The translations under genes were made by a program, and so were the position numbers. Below, piece by piece: positions 17,486 to 26,067 of a DNA stretch of 64,000 bases. The notes under the pieces are model-generated. The model was not told the origin of the DNA and did no database searches. It worked only from the letters and a program-made list of their open reading frames with translations. The stretch spans positions 606,001 through 670,000 of the forward strand of contig JAWKLD010000001.1 in NCBI GenBank assembly GCA_041392855.1. The letters are read 5' to 3'. Origin of the DNA: Flavipsychrobacter sp. (GTDB lineage Bacteria > Bacteroidota > Bacteroidia > Chitinophagales > Chitinophagaceae). Numbering within the stretch: position 1 is the stretch's first letter; each line of letters starts with the position of its first letter.

Positions 17486-17850
17486 GCGCTATCTTTGCGA
17501 TGTTAGCAGTTGTTTTAGGCGCATTTGGAGCACATTCGTTAAAACCAGTTCTTACAGAGGCACAGTTACAAACCTTTGAAACAGGTGTTAGATATCAGTT
17601 TTATCACAGCTTTGCATTATTAGTAGTAGGTATTACTTATCAATATCTTCCTTTTAGGTTGGTGAAATTGGCTGGTTTACTATTTACAATAGGTATACTG
17701 TTATTTTCAGGCTCTTTATATATAATTACTGCTCTTAAGATGAATGGTAGTGTTGGACTTAAAAGTTTTGGAATCATAACACCTATTGGTGGCCTTTTCT
17801 TTATAGCAGGTTGGGTTACATTAATAATAGGCTTCTTTAAAAAGAAATAA
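17461..17850 (+). CDS. DUF423 family membrane protein (YgdD-like)
   Basis: This 129 aa protein has four predicted membrane helices and the DUF423 hallmark LGAFGAHSLK followed by FETGVRYQFYHSFALL. The family is widespread and functionally unassigned. Its start codon lies 25 bases inside aroK in another frame. The conserved motif begins about 18 residues after this ATG, so the start is credible. Confidence 0.88.
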   Translation: MYRPALIVGAIFAMLAVVLGAFGAHSLKPVLTEAQLQTFETGVRYQFYHSFALLVVGITYQYLPFRLVKLAGLLFTIGILLFSGSLYIITALKMNGSVGLKSFGIITPIGGLFFIAGWVTLIIGFFKKK

Positions 17851-17862
17851 TATTTTTATAAT

Positions 17863-18606
17863 ATGAAGGCGATTGCGTTAATACCGGCAAGACTAGATGC
17901 TACACGTTTCCCGAGTAAGCTTTTGGCAGAAATAAAGGGGAAAACAGTAATAGCTCGTACTTATGAGTCAGCTATAAATATGGGGCTGTTTTCAGAAGTG
18001 ATAGTTGTAACAGATAGTGATAAGATAAAAGAAGAGATAGAATCTATAGGCGGTACGGTCAGAATGAGCCAAAAAGAGCATGAAAGTGGCACAGATAGAA
18101 TTGCAGAAGCTGTCATGGATATAGAAGCCGATGTGTTTGTTAATATACAAGGAGATGAACCTTTTGTACAAAAGGAACCTATTGAGAAGTTGTTGAAAGT
18201 TTTTGAAGGCCCGATGGGTAAAAACGTTCAAGTAGGTTCTATAGTTCAGAAGCTTAAAGAAGAAAAATATATAGAAGACCCTAACTATGTAAAAGTAGTG
18301 CTCGATCTACGAATGCATGCTATGTATTTCTCAAGAAGTCCAATACCATATAGAAGAGATACCAATATAGCTATCAACTATTATGAGCATATTGGTGTTT
18401 ATGCATTTAGAAAAAAAGCGTTAATAGACTTTACACTGTGGCCACAGTCTCCACTGGAAAGAGTAGAGAAAATAGAATGTTTACGCTTTATTGAAAACGG
18501 TGTACCCATAAAAATGATAATAACACCATATATGGGTGTGGAAATAGATGCTCCTGAAGATATAGCCAAAGCAGAAGCATTAATGGATGCTAATGGCTGG
18601 CAGTAG
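17863..18606 (+). CDS. kdsB: 3-deoxy-manno-octulosonate cytidylyltransferase
   Basis: This 247 aa nucleotidyltransferase activates Kdo as CMP-Kdo for lipopolysaccharide core synthesis. It has IPARLDATRFPSKLLAEIKG at residues 6-25, VNIQGDEPFV near 93, and YFSRSPIPY near 150, all typical of KdsB. A KdnB-like oxidase follows 31 bases later, and a KdsC-like phosphatase is encoded about 3.5 kb downstream on the other strand. Confidence 0.93.
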   Translation: MKAIALIPARLDATRFPSKLLAEIKGKTVIARTYESAINMGLFSEVIVVTDSDKIKEEIESIGGTVRMSQKEHESGTDRIAEAVMDIEADVFVNIQGDEPFVQKEPIEKLLKVFEGPMGKNVQVGSIVQKLKEEKYIEDPNYVKVVLDLRMHAMYFSRSPIPYRRDTNIAINYYEHIGVYAFRKKALIDFTLWPQSPLERVEKIECLRFIENGVPIKMIITPYMGVEIDAPEDIAKAEALMDANGWQ

Positions 18607-18637
18607 AATTTAGTTAAATATCAAAAAGACAAGAAGA

Positions 18638-19714
18638 ATGACTTTTCGCAACTTTAAAATGGTTGATTACGTAGTGTATGGTAGGGGCTGCTTTTCGCAA
18701 TTAGATGATATATTAGCCCCTAAAAGAATAGGTGATGCTCCAATGGTATTTCTGTTAGACCATCATTTTTCTGGTAATGAAGCGTTTAAAGCAAGAATTC
18801 CTTTAAAAGGTAAAGACCTTATTATAGAGGCTGATGTAACACACGAGCCTAAAACAAGCTATGTAGATGAGATAGCCAATAGGTTAAAGTCCGAGTTTGG
18901 TGAAGTTTCAGGTATTATAGGTATAGGTGGTGGTTCAGCAATGGATCTAGCAAAAGCGGTATCTATTATGATGACCAACCCAGGTAAAGCTCAAGATTAC
19001 CAAGGTTGGGATCTGGTAAAGCATAAGGCTGTTTATAAAGTAGGTATCCCAACACTTTCAGGTACAGGTGCGGAGGTATCGCGTACTTGTGTGCTCACTG
19101 GTCCGGAGCGAAAGTTGGGTATGAATTCAGATTTTACTCCTTTCGATCAAATCGTTTTAGATCCTGAATTGATAAAGAACGCACCGGTCAATCAACGATT
19201 CTATACAGGTATGGATTGCTATATACATTGTATCGAGTCTTTGGAAGGAACTTATATCAATGAATTTAGTAAATCGTATGGAGAGAAGGCACTAGAGCTA
19301 TGTAGAGAGGTTTTTCTTAAAAATGATGAGTGGACGGATGAAAGTGATGAAAAACTAATGATGGCTTCCTATGCCGGTGGTATGAGCATAGCATACTCCC
19401 AAGTAGGTGTGGCTCATGCTGTAAGTTATGGCCTTAGTTATCTGTTAGGAACTAAGCATGGTATTGGTAACTGTATCGTATTTAACCATCTAGAAGAGTT
19501 TTATCCTGAAGGGGTGAAAGAGTTTCATGAAATGGTGAAAAAGTACAATATTGATATACCCACTGGTGTTACTAAAGGGCTTTCTGATAAGGACTTTGAT
19601 ACGATGATAGACGTGTCTATTGGTATGGCTCCATTGTGGGAAAATGCACTTGGTCCGAACTGGAAAGAGCAAATGACTAGAGAGCGTCTCCGTTCTATTT
19701 TTGAAAAACTATAG
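18638..19714 (+). CDS. Iron-containing alcohol dehydrogenase family protein, KdnB-like (Kdo 8-oxidase candidate)
   Basis: This 358 aa group III Fe-alcohol dehydrogenase fold protein has the dinucleotide-binding segment GIGGGSAMDLAKA near residue 94. Metal-ligand candidates are the Asp and His in TGMDCYIHCIES and the His in GVAHAVSYGL and TKHGIGN. The N-terminal phrase FKMVDYVVYGRGCFSQL resembles KdnB of Shewanella, which oxidises the C8 hydroxyl of Kdo before amination by KdnA. Placement directly after kdsB supports this. No KdnA-type aminotransferase is in the window, so 8-amino-Kdo formation remains inference. Confidence 0.75.
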   Translation: MTFRNFKMVDYVVYGRGCFSQLDDILAPKRIGDAPMVFLLDHHFSGNEAFKARIPLKGKDLIIEADVTHEPKTSYVDEIANRLKSEFGEVSGIIGIGGGSAMDLAKAVSIMMTNPGKAQDYQGWDLVKHKAVYKVGIPTLSGTGAEVSRTCVLTGPERKLGMNSDFTPFDQIVLDPELIKNAPVNQRFYTGMDCYIHCIESLEGTYINEFSKSYGEKALELCREVFLKNDEWTDESDEKLMMASYAGGMSIAYSQVGVAHAVSYGLSYLLGTKHGIGNCIVFNHLEEFYPEGVKEFHEMVKKYNIDIPTGVTKGLSDKDFDTMIDVSIGMAPLWENALGPNWKEQMTRERLRSIFEKL

Positions 19715-20492
19715 ACTGTTGCGACCGATCATTATCGTAAATAGCATTTTTTTTATAGCATTTTTTTCAACTGCTATAGGTGTGTTTATGTACGATAGCC
19801 TACATTGGAGCTGGTTATTAGTAGTTTCTATACTTTTTCTAAGCATCCATTTTATGGGTGTAGTACATATTCAATACAACTATTTTGTAAAGTCGCTCAA
19901 CAGCGGCGATGCTAGCAAGAAAGAAATTGCATTAACTTTTGATGATGGACCTGTAGCTTCTTCAAATGCTATATTGGACATATTGTCCCAAGAAGGTGTT
20001 CCTGCAGCTTTTTTCTGTATTGGTAAAAACATTGAGCATAATAAAGAAACGCTAAAGCGTATTGATAGGGAAGGTCATATTGTAGGTAATCATAGTTATG
20101 AACATGGTTTTATGTTTGACTGGCAGTCGTCTAAAAAAATGGCTGCTGACATCAATAAGGCTAATGAATCTATTTTAGAAACAATAGGTAAAAAGCCATT
20201 GCTTTTCAGACCCCCGTATGGTATTACCAATCCCAATCTTGCTCGTGCTATTAGAGCTACCCAAATGCATTCTATAGGTTGGAGCTTACGTTCTTACGAT
20301 ACCACAACAAATAATGCGGATAAGCTATTGAGTAGGGTCGTAGGTAATATAAAGGCTGGAGATGTTATACTATTGCATGATTCTATGCAGGTTACAGCTG
20401 AAATTTTAACGGAATTGATAACTAGTGCGAAGCAAAAGGGTTTTACATTTGTACGTATTGACGATTTATTGGGTATAAAAGCTTATGCGTAG
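19701..20492 (+). CDS. Polysaccharide deacetylase family protein
   Basis: This 263 aa protein has two N-terminal membrane helices (about 9-29 and 35-55) and a NodB-homology domain. The domain shows the metal/catalytic motifs TFDDGPVASSN, GNHSYEH, FRPPYG and LLHDS in order. The domain probably faces the periplasm and deacetylates an N-acetylated glycan or related molecule. The start is TTG at 19701, 14 bases inside the previous gene. The next ATG (residue 29) would delete the first helix. It opens a four-gene overlapping run with LolA-like, lipoprotein and FabZ-like genes. Confidence 0.85.
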   Translation: MKNYRLLRPIIIVNSIFFIAFFSTAIGVFMYDSLHWSWLLVVSILFLSIHFMGVVHIQYNYFVKSLNSGDASKKEIALTFDDGPVASSNAILDILSQEGVPAAFFCIGKNIEHNKETLKRIDREGHIVGNHSYEHGFMFDWQSSKKMAADINKANESILETIGKKPLLFRPPYGITNPNLARAIRATQMHSIGWSLRSYDTTTNNADKLLSRVVGNIKAGDVILLHDSMQVTAEILTELITSAKQKGFTFVRIDDLLGIKAYA

Positions 20493-21117
20493 ATTCTCCT
20501 TCATAATATTATTTTTCATAACGTTTACTGCTCTAGGACAGCCCAAAGGCTATACTAAGCTAAGTGATGTTTCTTCTTTCCAGATAGAGTTGAAAGCTGT
20601 AAATGCTAGCTTGAAAAGCATAAAAAGTGATTTTAAGCAAATAAAAAATTTGTCACTGCTAGAAGAGAAAATACAGTCAAAAGGAGATTTTTATTATCAA
20701 AAACAAGATAAAGTAAGGATTGAATATACTGAGCCATACCAGTATTTAATGATCATTAACAATGGTAAGATGCTGGTGAAAGATGAGCAAAAAACTAGCA
20801 AAATAAATGCTAGAAGTAGCAAAATGATGCAGTCGATAAACAGAATAATGATAGACTGCATGCAAGGAAGTGTATTTGAAAATCCTGATTTTGAAGTTGC
20901 CGCTTATACTAATAGCAAGAATTATCTATTATTGTTAACCCCAACTACCTCTACAATGAAGAAGATGTTCAATCATATCGAAGTGTATATGAATAGAAAG
21001 GGGTTGGACGTGACAAAGCTGGTAATGGTAGAAAATGGTGGAGATTTTACAGATATGAGCTTTTTTAATACTAAGCATAATATACAATTAAATGAAGCTC
21101 TATTTAAAGTTAAGTAG
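20485..21117 (+). CDS. LolA-like outer-membrane lipoprotein carrier protein
   Basis: This 210 aa protein has a signal peptide (to about ALGQ, residue 18) and the LolA-like pattern: FKQIKNLSLLEEKIQSKGDFYY, then KVRIEYTEPYQYLMIINNGKM. LolA proteins carry lipids or lipoproteins across the periplasm. It overlaps the deacetylase by 8 bases and the next gene by 26. In a group with a FabZ-like protein it may be dedicated to a particular acyl or pigment product rather than general lipoprotein sorting; that is inference. Confidence 0.75.
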   Translation: MRRFSFIILFFITFTALGQPKGYTKLSDVSSFQIELKAVNASLKSIKSDFKQIKNLSLLEEKIQSKGDFYYQKQDKVRIEYTEPYQYLMIINNGKMLVKDEQKTSKINARSSKMMQSINRIMIDCMQGSVFENPDFEVAAYTNSKNYLLLLTPTTSTMKKMFNHIEVYMNRKGLDVTKLVMVENGGDFTDMSFFNTKHNIQLNEALFKVK

Positions 21118-21739
21118 TGCATTAATTGTACTATTCATCAGTTCTTGCTCTAATAGCCCATATAAGTACTTGATTCAGCAAAAAGATACTGATTCTTCTG
21201 CGCTAAGGTTCAAGCCAGAGTATGAAAAAACACTTTACAGATGTTTAGTTAATGGAAATGTAATTTTTAAGAAATACCATCTTAGTGGGTTGTTATTATT
21301 TAAGAAAAGTGAAAATGGCACGGTACGTGCAGTATTCCAAAATGAGATAGGAATTACTTTTTTTGATTTTGAATGGGGTAGTAATGGCAGTTTTAAGGTA
21401 AATGCTATCATCAATAAGCTTGATAAACCTGTGGTTATAAATGTTTTGAGGAAAGATATGGAAATGCTTCTTTTCTTAAATGTGGATAAAGAGCATGAAA
21501 AAAAGTTTTTGAGAGATAGGGGTAAAGAGCTTTATAATTGTTTTAGTTTAGAAAAGGGAAGCAATTGCTATGTGTCAAAAGATGATCAGTTATTAAGGAT
21601 AGAAAATATAGGGAAGAAAAATATAGTAACAACAGTAAAAATTGGTGAGAAGAATAGCCTGAATTCTATGCCGAACTCAGTATTTTTTGATCATCATAAA
21701 GCAAAATTCACAATACAGCTTACTAAGATTAAAAACTAA
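21092..21739 (+). CDS. Putative lipoprotein of unknown function
   Basis: This 215 aa protein begins with a lipoprotein signal: hydrophobic stretch then FISSCSN with the lipidated Cys near residue 19. The rest is mixed polar sequence without a recognised domain. It overlaps the LolA-like gene by 26 bases, and its stop shares one base with the next start, so it belongs to the same operon. It may be the client or partner of the LolA-like protein; that is a guess from position. Confidence 0.7.
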   Translation: MKLYLKLSSALIVLFISSCSNSPYKYLIQQKDTDSSALRFKPEYEKTLYRCLVNGNVIFKKYHLSGLLLFKKSENGTVRAVFQNEIGITFFDFEWGSNGSFKVNAIINKLDKPVVINVLRKDMEMLLFLNVDKEHEKKFLRDRGKELYNCFSLEKGSNCYVSKDDQLLRIENIGKKNIVTTVKIGEKNSLNSMPNSVFFDHHKAKFTIQLTKIKN

Positions 21740-22104
21740 TGCCCATGTTAATGAACGATTTTTATAAGATTGACTACTTGCAAAGAGAACCAAATAGTTT
21801 TACATGTAAGGTGCTTTTCAATGCAGATCATGATATTTTTACTGGTCATTTCCCTAGTCAGCCTGTAGTGCCAGGTGTTTGTATGATGCAAATGATCAAG
21901 GAGCTTTTGGAGTCTCAAACAGATAAGTTGCTATGGTTACGTAACGCTGGTCAGGTAAAGTTTTTACAGCTAATAACCCCTGATACGGAACCGACAATTA
22001 ATGTAAGCTGGGATGAGGCTGATATGGGCTATAATGTAAAGGCTTCTTTTAAGAATGATACAGGATTTTTATTTAAGCTAACTGGGAGTTACGAATCAAA
22101 ATAA
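21739..22104 (+). CDS. FabZ-like hot-dog protein, 3-hydroxyacyl-ACP dehydratase family
   Basis: This 121 aa protein has the FabZ signature FTGHFPSQPVVPGVCMMQMI at about residues 34-53. The His is kept, but where FabZ has its catalytic Glu (PGVxxxE) this protein has Gln. It may therefore be inactive as a dehydratase or use another mechanism. The first ATG (21739) overlaps the previous stop as TAATG; a second in-frame ATG at 21745 is possible. Similar proteins occur in aryl polyene and flexirubin clusters, but no ketosynthase is present here. Confidence 0.75.
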   Translation: MPMLMNDFYKIDYLQREPNSFTCKVLFNADHDIFTGHFPSQPVVPGVCMMQMIKELLESQTDKLLWLRNAGQVKFLQLITPDTEPTINVSWDEADMGYNVKASFKNDTGFLFKLTGSYESK

Positions 22105-22127
22105 AAAGGACTTACTTCGGTAAGTCC
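22104..22127 (-). terminator. Terminator of the kdsC-to-ung leftward operon
   Basis: GGACTTAC, TTCG, GTAAGTCC form a perfect 8 bp stem at 22108-22127 with a four-base loop. On the minus strand the stem is followed by TTTTTATTTT. The stem contains the kdsC stop codon. Confidence 0.85.
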
Positions 22128-22618
22128 CAATCTCCATTAAGTTTTAATACTTTTTCTATAACATCCCTCACACAACCTTGCCCTCCACTGAGTGGGCTTA
22201 TGTATTTAGCTATGGATTTAACTTCTGTACATCCATCGGCTGGAGCGGTAGGTAACGCGCACATCTGCATTACTGCATAATCGGGGATGTCATCACCCAT
22301 ATATAAGGCTGTATCTAAAGAAAGGTTATTTTTCTCAACAAGTTGTTTTAGTAAAGCCTTCTTATCTTTTACCTTAATGTGTACTTCTTTTAGTCCTAAG
22401 TTTTGAAAACGTACTTTTATTGCCTCCGAATTACCTCCTGAAATGATCCAGACATTATATCCTTTCTTTACTGCAAGTTGCAGTGCATAACCATCTTTTA
22501 TATTTACCTGACGTAATAGATGACCATCTTCAGTAGCCAATAGTGCGCTATTGGTTAGAACCCCGTCTACGTCAAAAATGAAGGTCTTAATTGGAGTGAA
22601 AAGTTCTAGTATATTCAT
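22112..22618 (-). CDS. KdsC-like HAD phosphatase (3-deoxy-manno-octulosonate-8-phosphatase)
   Basis: This 168 aa HAD-family phosphatase removes phosphate from Kdo-8-P. It has the nucleophile motif FDVDGVLTN near residue 14, a second motif IISGG, and GDDIPD near 109. Size and motifs match KdsC. A start seven codons further upstream (22639) is open, but ATG at 22618 overlaps the iscX stop as TAATG, a coupling pattern common here, and is preferred. It shares the lipopolysaccharide Kdo pathway with kdsB on the other strand. Confidence 0.88.
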   Translation of the reverse strand: MNILELFTPIKTFIFDVDGVLTNSALLATEDGHLLRQVNIKDGYALQLAVKKGYNVWIISGGNSEAIKVRFQNLGLKEVHIKVKDKKALLKQLVEKNNLSLDTALYMGDDIPDYAVMQMCALPTAPADGCTEVKSIAKYISPLSGGQGCVRDVIEKVLKLNGDWDLPK

Positions 22619-22857
22619 TAGTCTTGGTTGTCTCTCCATTCATATACCCAACTACTTTGCACCATTTCTAAGTGCCCTTCATTGGAATCTTCTCTTTTCC
22701 CTTCAAAGTTTTCGATCTCTAATATCCAGTCTAGTAGTTCTGTAAAGCGTATTCTGTAAATTTTGCTTTCCCCAAAGTCATCTCCAAAACGCTCATAGAG
22801 TTTCAAGGCTATGTCTTCGTAATCTCCCCAGTTAATTGGTGGTTCGTAATGAGCCAT
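22618..22857 (-). CDS. iscX: Fe-S cluster assembly protein IscX
   Basis: This 79 aa acidic protein matches IscX (YfhJ): INWGDYEDIALKLYERFGDD near the start, IRFTELLDWILEI in the middle and SSWVYEW near the end. IscX binds IscS and iron and modulates Fe-S cluster assembly. It is followed upstream (on the minus strand) by a [2Fe-2S] ferredoxin, as in isc operons, though iscS and iscU are not in the window. Confidence 0.9.
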   Translation of the reverse strand: MAHYEPPINWGDYEDIALKLYERFGDDFGESKIYRIRFTELLDWILEIENFEGKREDSNEGHLEMVQSSWVYEWRDNQD

Positions 22858-22885
22858 ATATTAAATTTAAATATTATTTTTTTTA

Positions 22886-23224
22886 TTATTCCCCATGTAT
22901 TAAAGACTGGTCAGGAACAGTTACTTCTATAGTGCCGCTTCCTCCTTCATTTAATATACATTGGCACCCTAATCTTGAGTCTAATCTAGGATTTCTTGCA
23001 CGGTCAATGAAATCTTCCTCTTTGTCTGATAATTCAGCAATGTGTTCTTGACCTTTGGTAACGTATATATGACAAGTGCTACAAGCGCAAACCATACCAC
23101 AGTTATGATGCAGCTCAATGTCATTTTCATGAGCCACCTCTAATATGCTTATATCTGATTCTACGTTTTCTACCGTTTTTGGCTCTAAACCCTTTTGTTC
23201 AAAGTTGAATTTTATATTATACAT
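22886..23224 (-). CDS. fdx: [2Fe-2S] ferredoxin, ISC type
   Basis: This ferredoxin of about 112 aa has the adrenodoxin-type ligand pattern CX5CX2C in NCGMVCACSTCHIYV and a fourth Cys in RLGCQCIL, followed by the conserved tail TVPD. It supplies electrons for Fe-S assembly or other reductases. ATG at 23224 (MYNIKFNF) begins the conserved domain. An in-frame ATG eight codons upstream (23248) is possible. The next gene's stop lies just beyond it. Confidence 0.9.
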   Translation of the reverse strand: MYNIKFNFEQKGLEPKTVENVESDISILEVAHENDIELHHNCGMVCACSTCHIYVTKGQEHIAELSDKEEDFIDRARNPRLDSRLGCQCILNEGGSGTIEVTVPDQSLIHGE

Positions 23225-23253
23225 TTCTTCTGGTCCGATTTGGCGCAAAGGTA

Positions 23254-24045
23254 CTACTTATCAGGCTTATCTTCCTTATCTGTGCTATATGAGTTATCTA
23301 TTGAGGTAGTGATAGATTCATATACCTTTTGCCAGCTTGTATTTGAGCTTAGCATGTCCATATGCTTTTTTATTGTCCCCATGTCTTTTCTAATGGCAGG
23401 CCCTGTTTGAGTACTATATGGGCTTTGCGTTTGTAGTCGTTCAACAGTTTGGTGAATTATAGGGTAGAGTGCAGCGAATGGAAGCTCTTGCTCCTTACAT
23501 ATCTGTTCGCTTATTGCTAAAAGATGGTTTGTAAAGTTATTGCTTAAAACAGCAGATAAGTGTAGCCAACTACGTTGTTCACTACTCACACTAAAAAGCT
23601 GGTCTGTTATTGAGCTTATTAATCCCGATATAATATGATCGACCTTATCGTCTGAAACCTCTATGGCTATAGGAATATCTTTATGTTGAGGTATGTTCTG
23701 TTTGTTGATGGAGTATATTGGCCATATTACGGCATTGTGCGGTGCTGCTGAGGTTAATACTTCTCGTTTTACAGAACCTGCTGTATGAACTAATATCGTA
23801 TGTTGAAATGATAGTTGATGGGCTATATCCTTTATGGCATTATCTGAAACTGCTAAAAAGCAACAGTCTGCACTATCATCTATATCTGAAATGTTTTCTA
23901 TTATAGAACTATTAATAGAATCGGTTAGCTGTTTAGCATTGTTCTTGTTCCTGCCATATACTCCTATACATTGATGCCCTGCTTGGGTTAGTCTTTCTGC
24001 AAAGAACCATGCTATATTTCCTGTACCTATAATATTGAAATTCAT
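23254..24045 (-). CDS. Rossmann-fold DUF2520 protein
   Basis: This 263 aa protein starts with the dinucleotide-binding loop NIIGTGNIAWFFAERL and continues with a 6-phosphogluconate/ketopantoate reductase-like C-terminal part (WLHLSAVLSNNFTNHLLAI) typical of the Rossmann-like/DUF2520 pairing. It probably uses NADP, but the substrate is unknown. It lies 2 bases from the plsC stop and is co-transcribed leftward with plsC, fdx, iscX and kdsC. Confidence 0.8.
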   Translation of the reverse strand: MNFNIIGTGNIAWFFAERLTQAGHQCIGVYGRNKNNAKQLTDSINSSIIENISDIDDSADCCFLAVSDNAIKDIAHQLSFQHTILVHTAGSVKREVLTSAAPHNAVIWPIYSINKQNIPQHKDIPIAIEVSDDKVDHIISGLISSITDQLFSVSSEQRSWLHLSAVLSNNFTNHLLAISEQICKEQELPFAALYPIIHQTVERLQTQSPYSTQTGPAIRKDMGTIKKHMDMLSSNTSWQKVYESITTSIDNSYSTDKEDKPDK

Positions 24046-24047
24046 AG

Positions 24048-24791
24048 TTACTGGTTGTTTATATAATGTTGCTCCATAATGACATAGGCTTTTTGTTTAA
24101 GGGTTCCTACATCATCTAATGTCATCCCCTTGGTAGGTATGGGTTCTAGGAAGTCAAACCTAATAGTCATAGGCCATGCCCAAAACTTTGTATGATGTGG
24201 CAGTATCTTTTTAGTATTGAAGATGATGCCCGGTATAATTGGTCTTTGAGTTTTTATTGCTGCTATAAATGCGCCATCATAGAAGCGCTGTAGCGGTTGG
24301 TCTGTTTTATTTCTTGTTCCTTCAGGGTACAAGCAAAGATGGATCCCCATGCTTAATGTTCTTTCCATTTCAGAAAAGCTTTCACGTCTGCTTTTTTCGT
24401 TTTTTCTATTAACAAGTATGGAGCCTGCTTTATAGATAATTCCAAAGACAGGGATTTTTGCCATTTCTGATTTTGCTAGAGTTTTGTTAGGACCAGGTAT
24501 CCATGGTGAAGATACGGGTATGTCTACCAAGGAATTATGGTTGGTGATAACAATATAGTTTTCCCCTTTTTTAAAATGTTGTTTTCCTGATCTTTTTACA
24601 AAGCAGCCTACAAGAGGTAAGTAAATACCCATCCATAGCCTGAATATTTCATGCAACCTTTTTGCTCTACTAGGCTCAGGTAAAAGAGCGATAAGCCAAA
24701 TGGGTATAAATACAATAAGCATGGTTATTATAAATAATATCATGCCATATATAAAATATAAATGACCTAGTATTTTTTTTGCAGTATTCAT
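24048..24791 (-). CDS. 1-acyl-sn-glycerol-3-phosphate acyltransferase (PlsC family)
   Basis: This 247 aa membrane-bound acyltransferase has one N-terminal membrane helix (about 13-34), the catalytic box NHNSLVD near residue 83, and the glycerol-phosphate-binding YPEGTRNK near 156. It makes phosphatidic acid for phospholipid synthesis. It lies 15 bases downstream of ung in the leftward run. Confidence 0.88.
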   Translation of the reverse strand: MNTAKKILGHLYFIYGMILFIITMLIVFIPIWLIALLPEPSRAKRLHEIFRLWMGIYLPLVGCFVKRSGKQHFKKGENYIVITNHNSLVDIPVSSPWIPGPNKTLAKSEMAKIPVFGIIYKAGSILVNRKNEKSRRESFSEMERTLSMGIHLCLYPEGTRNKTDQPLQRFYDGAFIAAIKTQRPIIPGIIFNTKKILPHHTKFWAWPMTIRFDFLEPIPTKGMTLDDVGTLKQKAYVIMEQHYINNQ

Positions 24792-24806
24792 TATTACTTG
24801 GCAAAA

Positions 24807-25478
24807 TTACAATTCCCAATCGATTGTGTCTAAGCCTTTTTCTTTAAGCCAATTATTTGTTTTGCTAAAATGTTTGCAGCCAAAAAAGCCGTTGTAGGCA
24901 GATAGGGGAGAAGGGTGTGCAGATGTTAGTATTAAGTGTTTACTTTTATCAATAAGAGGTTGCTTGCTTTTGGCAAATCCACCCCAAAGCAGAAAAACTA
25001 GATGCTCTTTTCGTTCTGACAGTATTTGAATTACTTTATTGGTGAATTGATGCCAGCCTATTTTGCTATGAGACATTGGTTTGTGCGCTTCTACGGTAAG
25101 TGAGGCATTAAGTAATAGCACTCCCTGCTTTGCCCATTTTTCAAGGTTGCCATGTTGAGGTATAGCAATACCTATATCTTCGTGGAGTTCTTTATAGATA
25201 TTAACTAATGATGGAGGTATGGCAACACCATTCTGTACAGAAAAGCTTAAGCCATGAGCTTGACCGTGATTGTGATAGGGGTCTTGGCCAAGGATAACAA
25301 CTTTTACATTATTGATAGTTGTTGTGTTAAAGGCGTTGAAAATTTGTTTTCCGGGAGGGAAGATAAGCTTTCCTGCTGCTTTCTCTTTTCTAAGAAAATT
25401 AGCAATCTCCTTAAAGTAAGACTGTTCAAACTCTTCAGATAATTCTTTTTTCCAGCTATCTTCGATTTGTACTCCCAT
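24807..25478 (-). CDS. ung: Uracil-DNA glycosylase
   Basis: This 223 aa family 1 uracil-DNA glycosylase removes uracil from DNA. It has the water-activating loop GQDPYHNHGQAHGLSFSV, the uracil-binding LLNASLTV, and the DNA-contacting HPSPLSAYNGFFG. Length and order are standard. Confidence 0.96.
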   Translation of the reverse strand: MGVQIEDSWKKELSEEFEQSYFKEIANFLRKEKAAGKLIFPPGKQIFNAFNTTTINNVKVVILGQDPYHNHGQAHGLSFSVQNGVAIPPSLVNIYKELHEDIGIAIPQHGNLEKWAKQGVLLLNASLTVEAHKPMSHSKIGWHQFTNKVIQILSERKEHLVFLLWGGFAKSKQPLIDKSKHLILTSAHPSPLSAYNGFFGCKHFSKTNNWLKEKGLDTIDWEL

Positions 25479-25500
25479 TCTTTTATATAACTGTCTTCAA

Positions 25501-25983
25501 TTATTCTTCCCCCATAGCAGTAGCATTGTTTTGCAATATGCTAAAGCTGCTACATACTTTTTTGCCTTTTATTTTTTGAGTGAGAACAATAAGGTATATA
25601 TCACTTTTTAGAGGAGCGAAAGAATAAATGATGAAATTATTTTTTTCAGGCTCAGTAAGCGTTTTCTTATCAATAAGATTGTCCTTTCCGTCAAAAAGCT
25701 CCATAGTTATCTTAGATGCTTTTTTACTCCCTACAAATAGTAATTGGTATAGTTGCCCTTGGGTTAACTGGACGGCAATAGAAAAGGGTTGACGAGGCTC
25801 CATTTGTACCATTGCATCTTTATATACAGTAAGCCCTTGTTCTTTAAACTGACGTTTTATTTGCTCTGATTGCAAGCGCACTTCTTTGTCAACACAACCG
25901 ATACTCGGACGCTGTTGTGCATTTACAGAAACAGAACATAAAATAGATAAAATAAAACTGAAAGATATTATGTGTTTTTTCAT
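25501..25983 (-). CDS. Secreted hypothetical protein
   Basis: This 160 aa protein has a signal peptide ending near VNAQ (residue 22). The mature part contains a beta-rich domain with two cysteines. I do not recognise the family. It lies 22 bases beyond the ung start, but ung has its own start context, so operon membership is uncertain. The clear signal peptide supports a real gene. Confidence 0.65.
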   Translation of the reverse strand: MKKHIISFSFILSILCSVSVNAQQRPSIGCVDKEVRLQSEQIKRQFKEQGLTVYKDAMVQMEPRQPFSIAVQLTQGQLYQLLFVGSKKASKITMELFDGKDNLIDKKTLTEPEKNNFIIYSFAPLKSDIYLIVLTQKIKGKKVCSSFSILQNNATAMGEE

Positions 25984-26067
25984 TGGGTAGTCATTGTAAA
26001 TACGAATATAAAAAGAATTATACCCATATCCAGTTCTAGTTGATAAGCTAATGTTATATAATAGAGT

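Noticed and set aside
22619..22639. Upstream start for the KdsC-like gene
   Set aside because: The extra seven residues overlap iscX by over 20 bases. The TAATG junction at 22616-22620 gives a natural coupled start at the conserved N-terminus.
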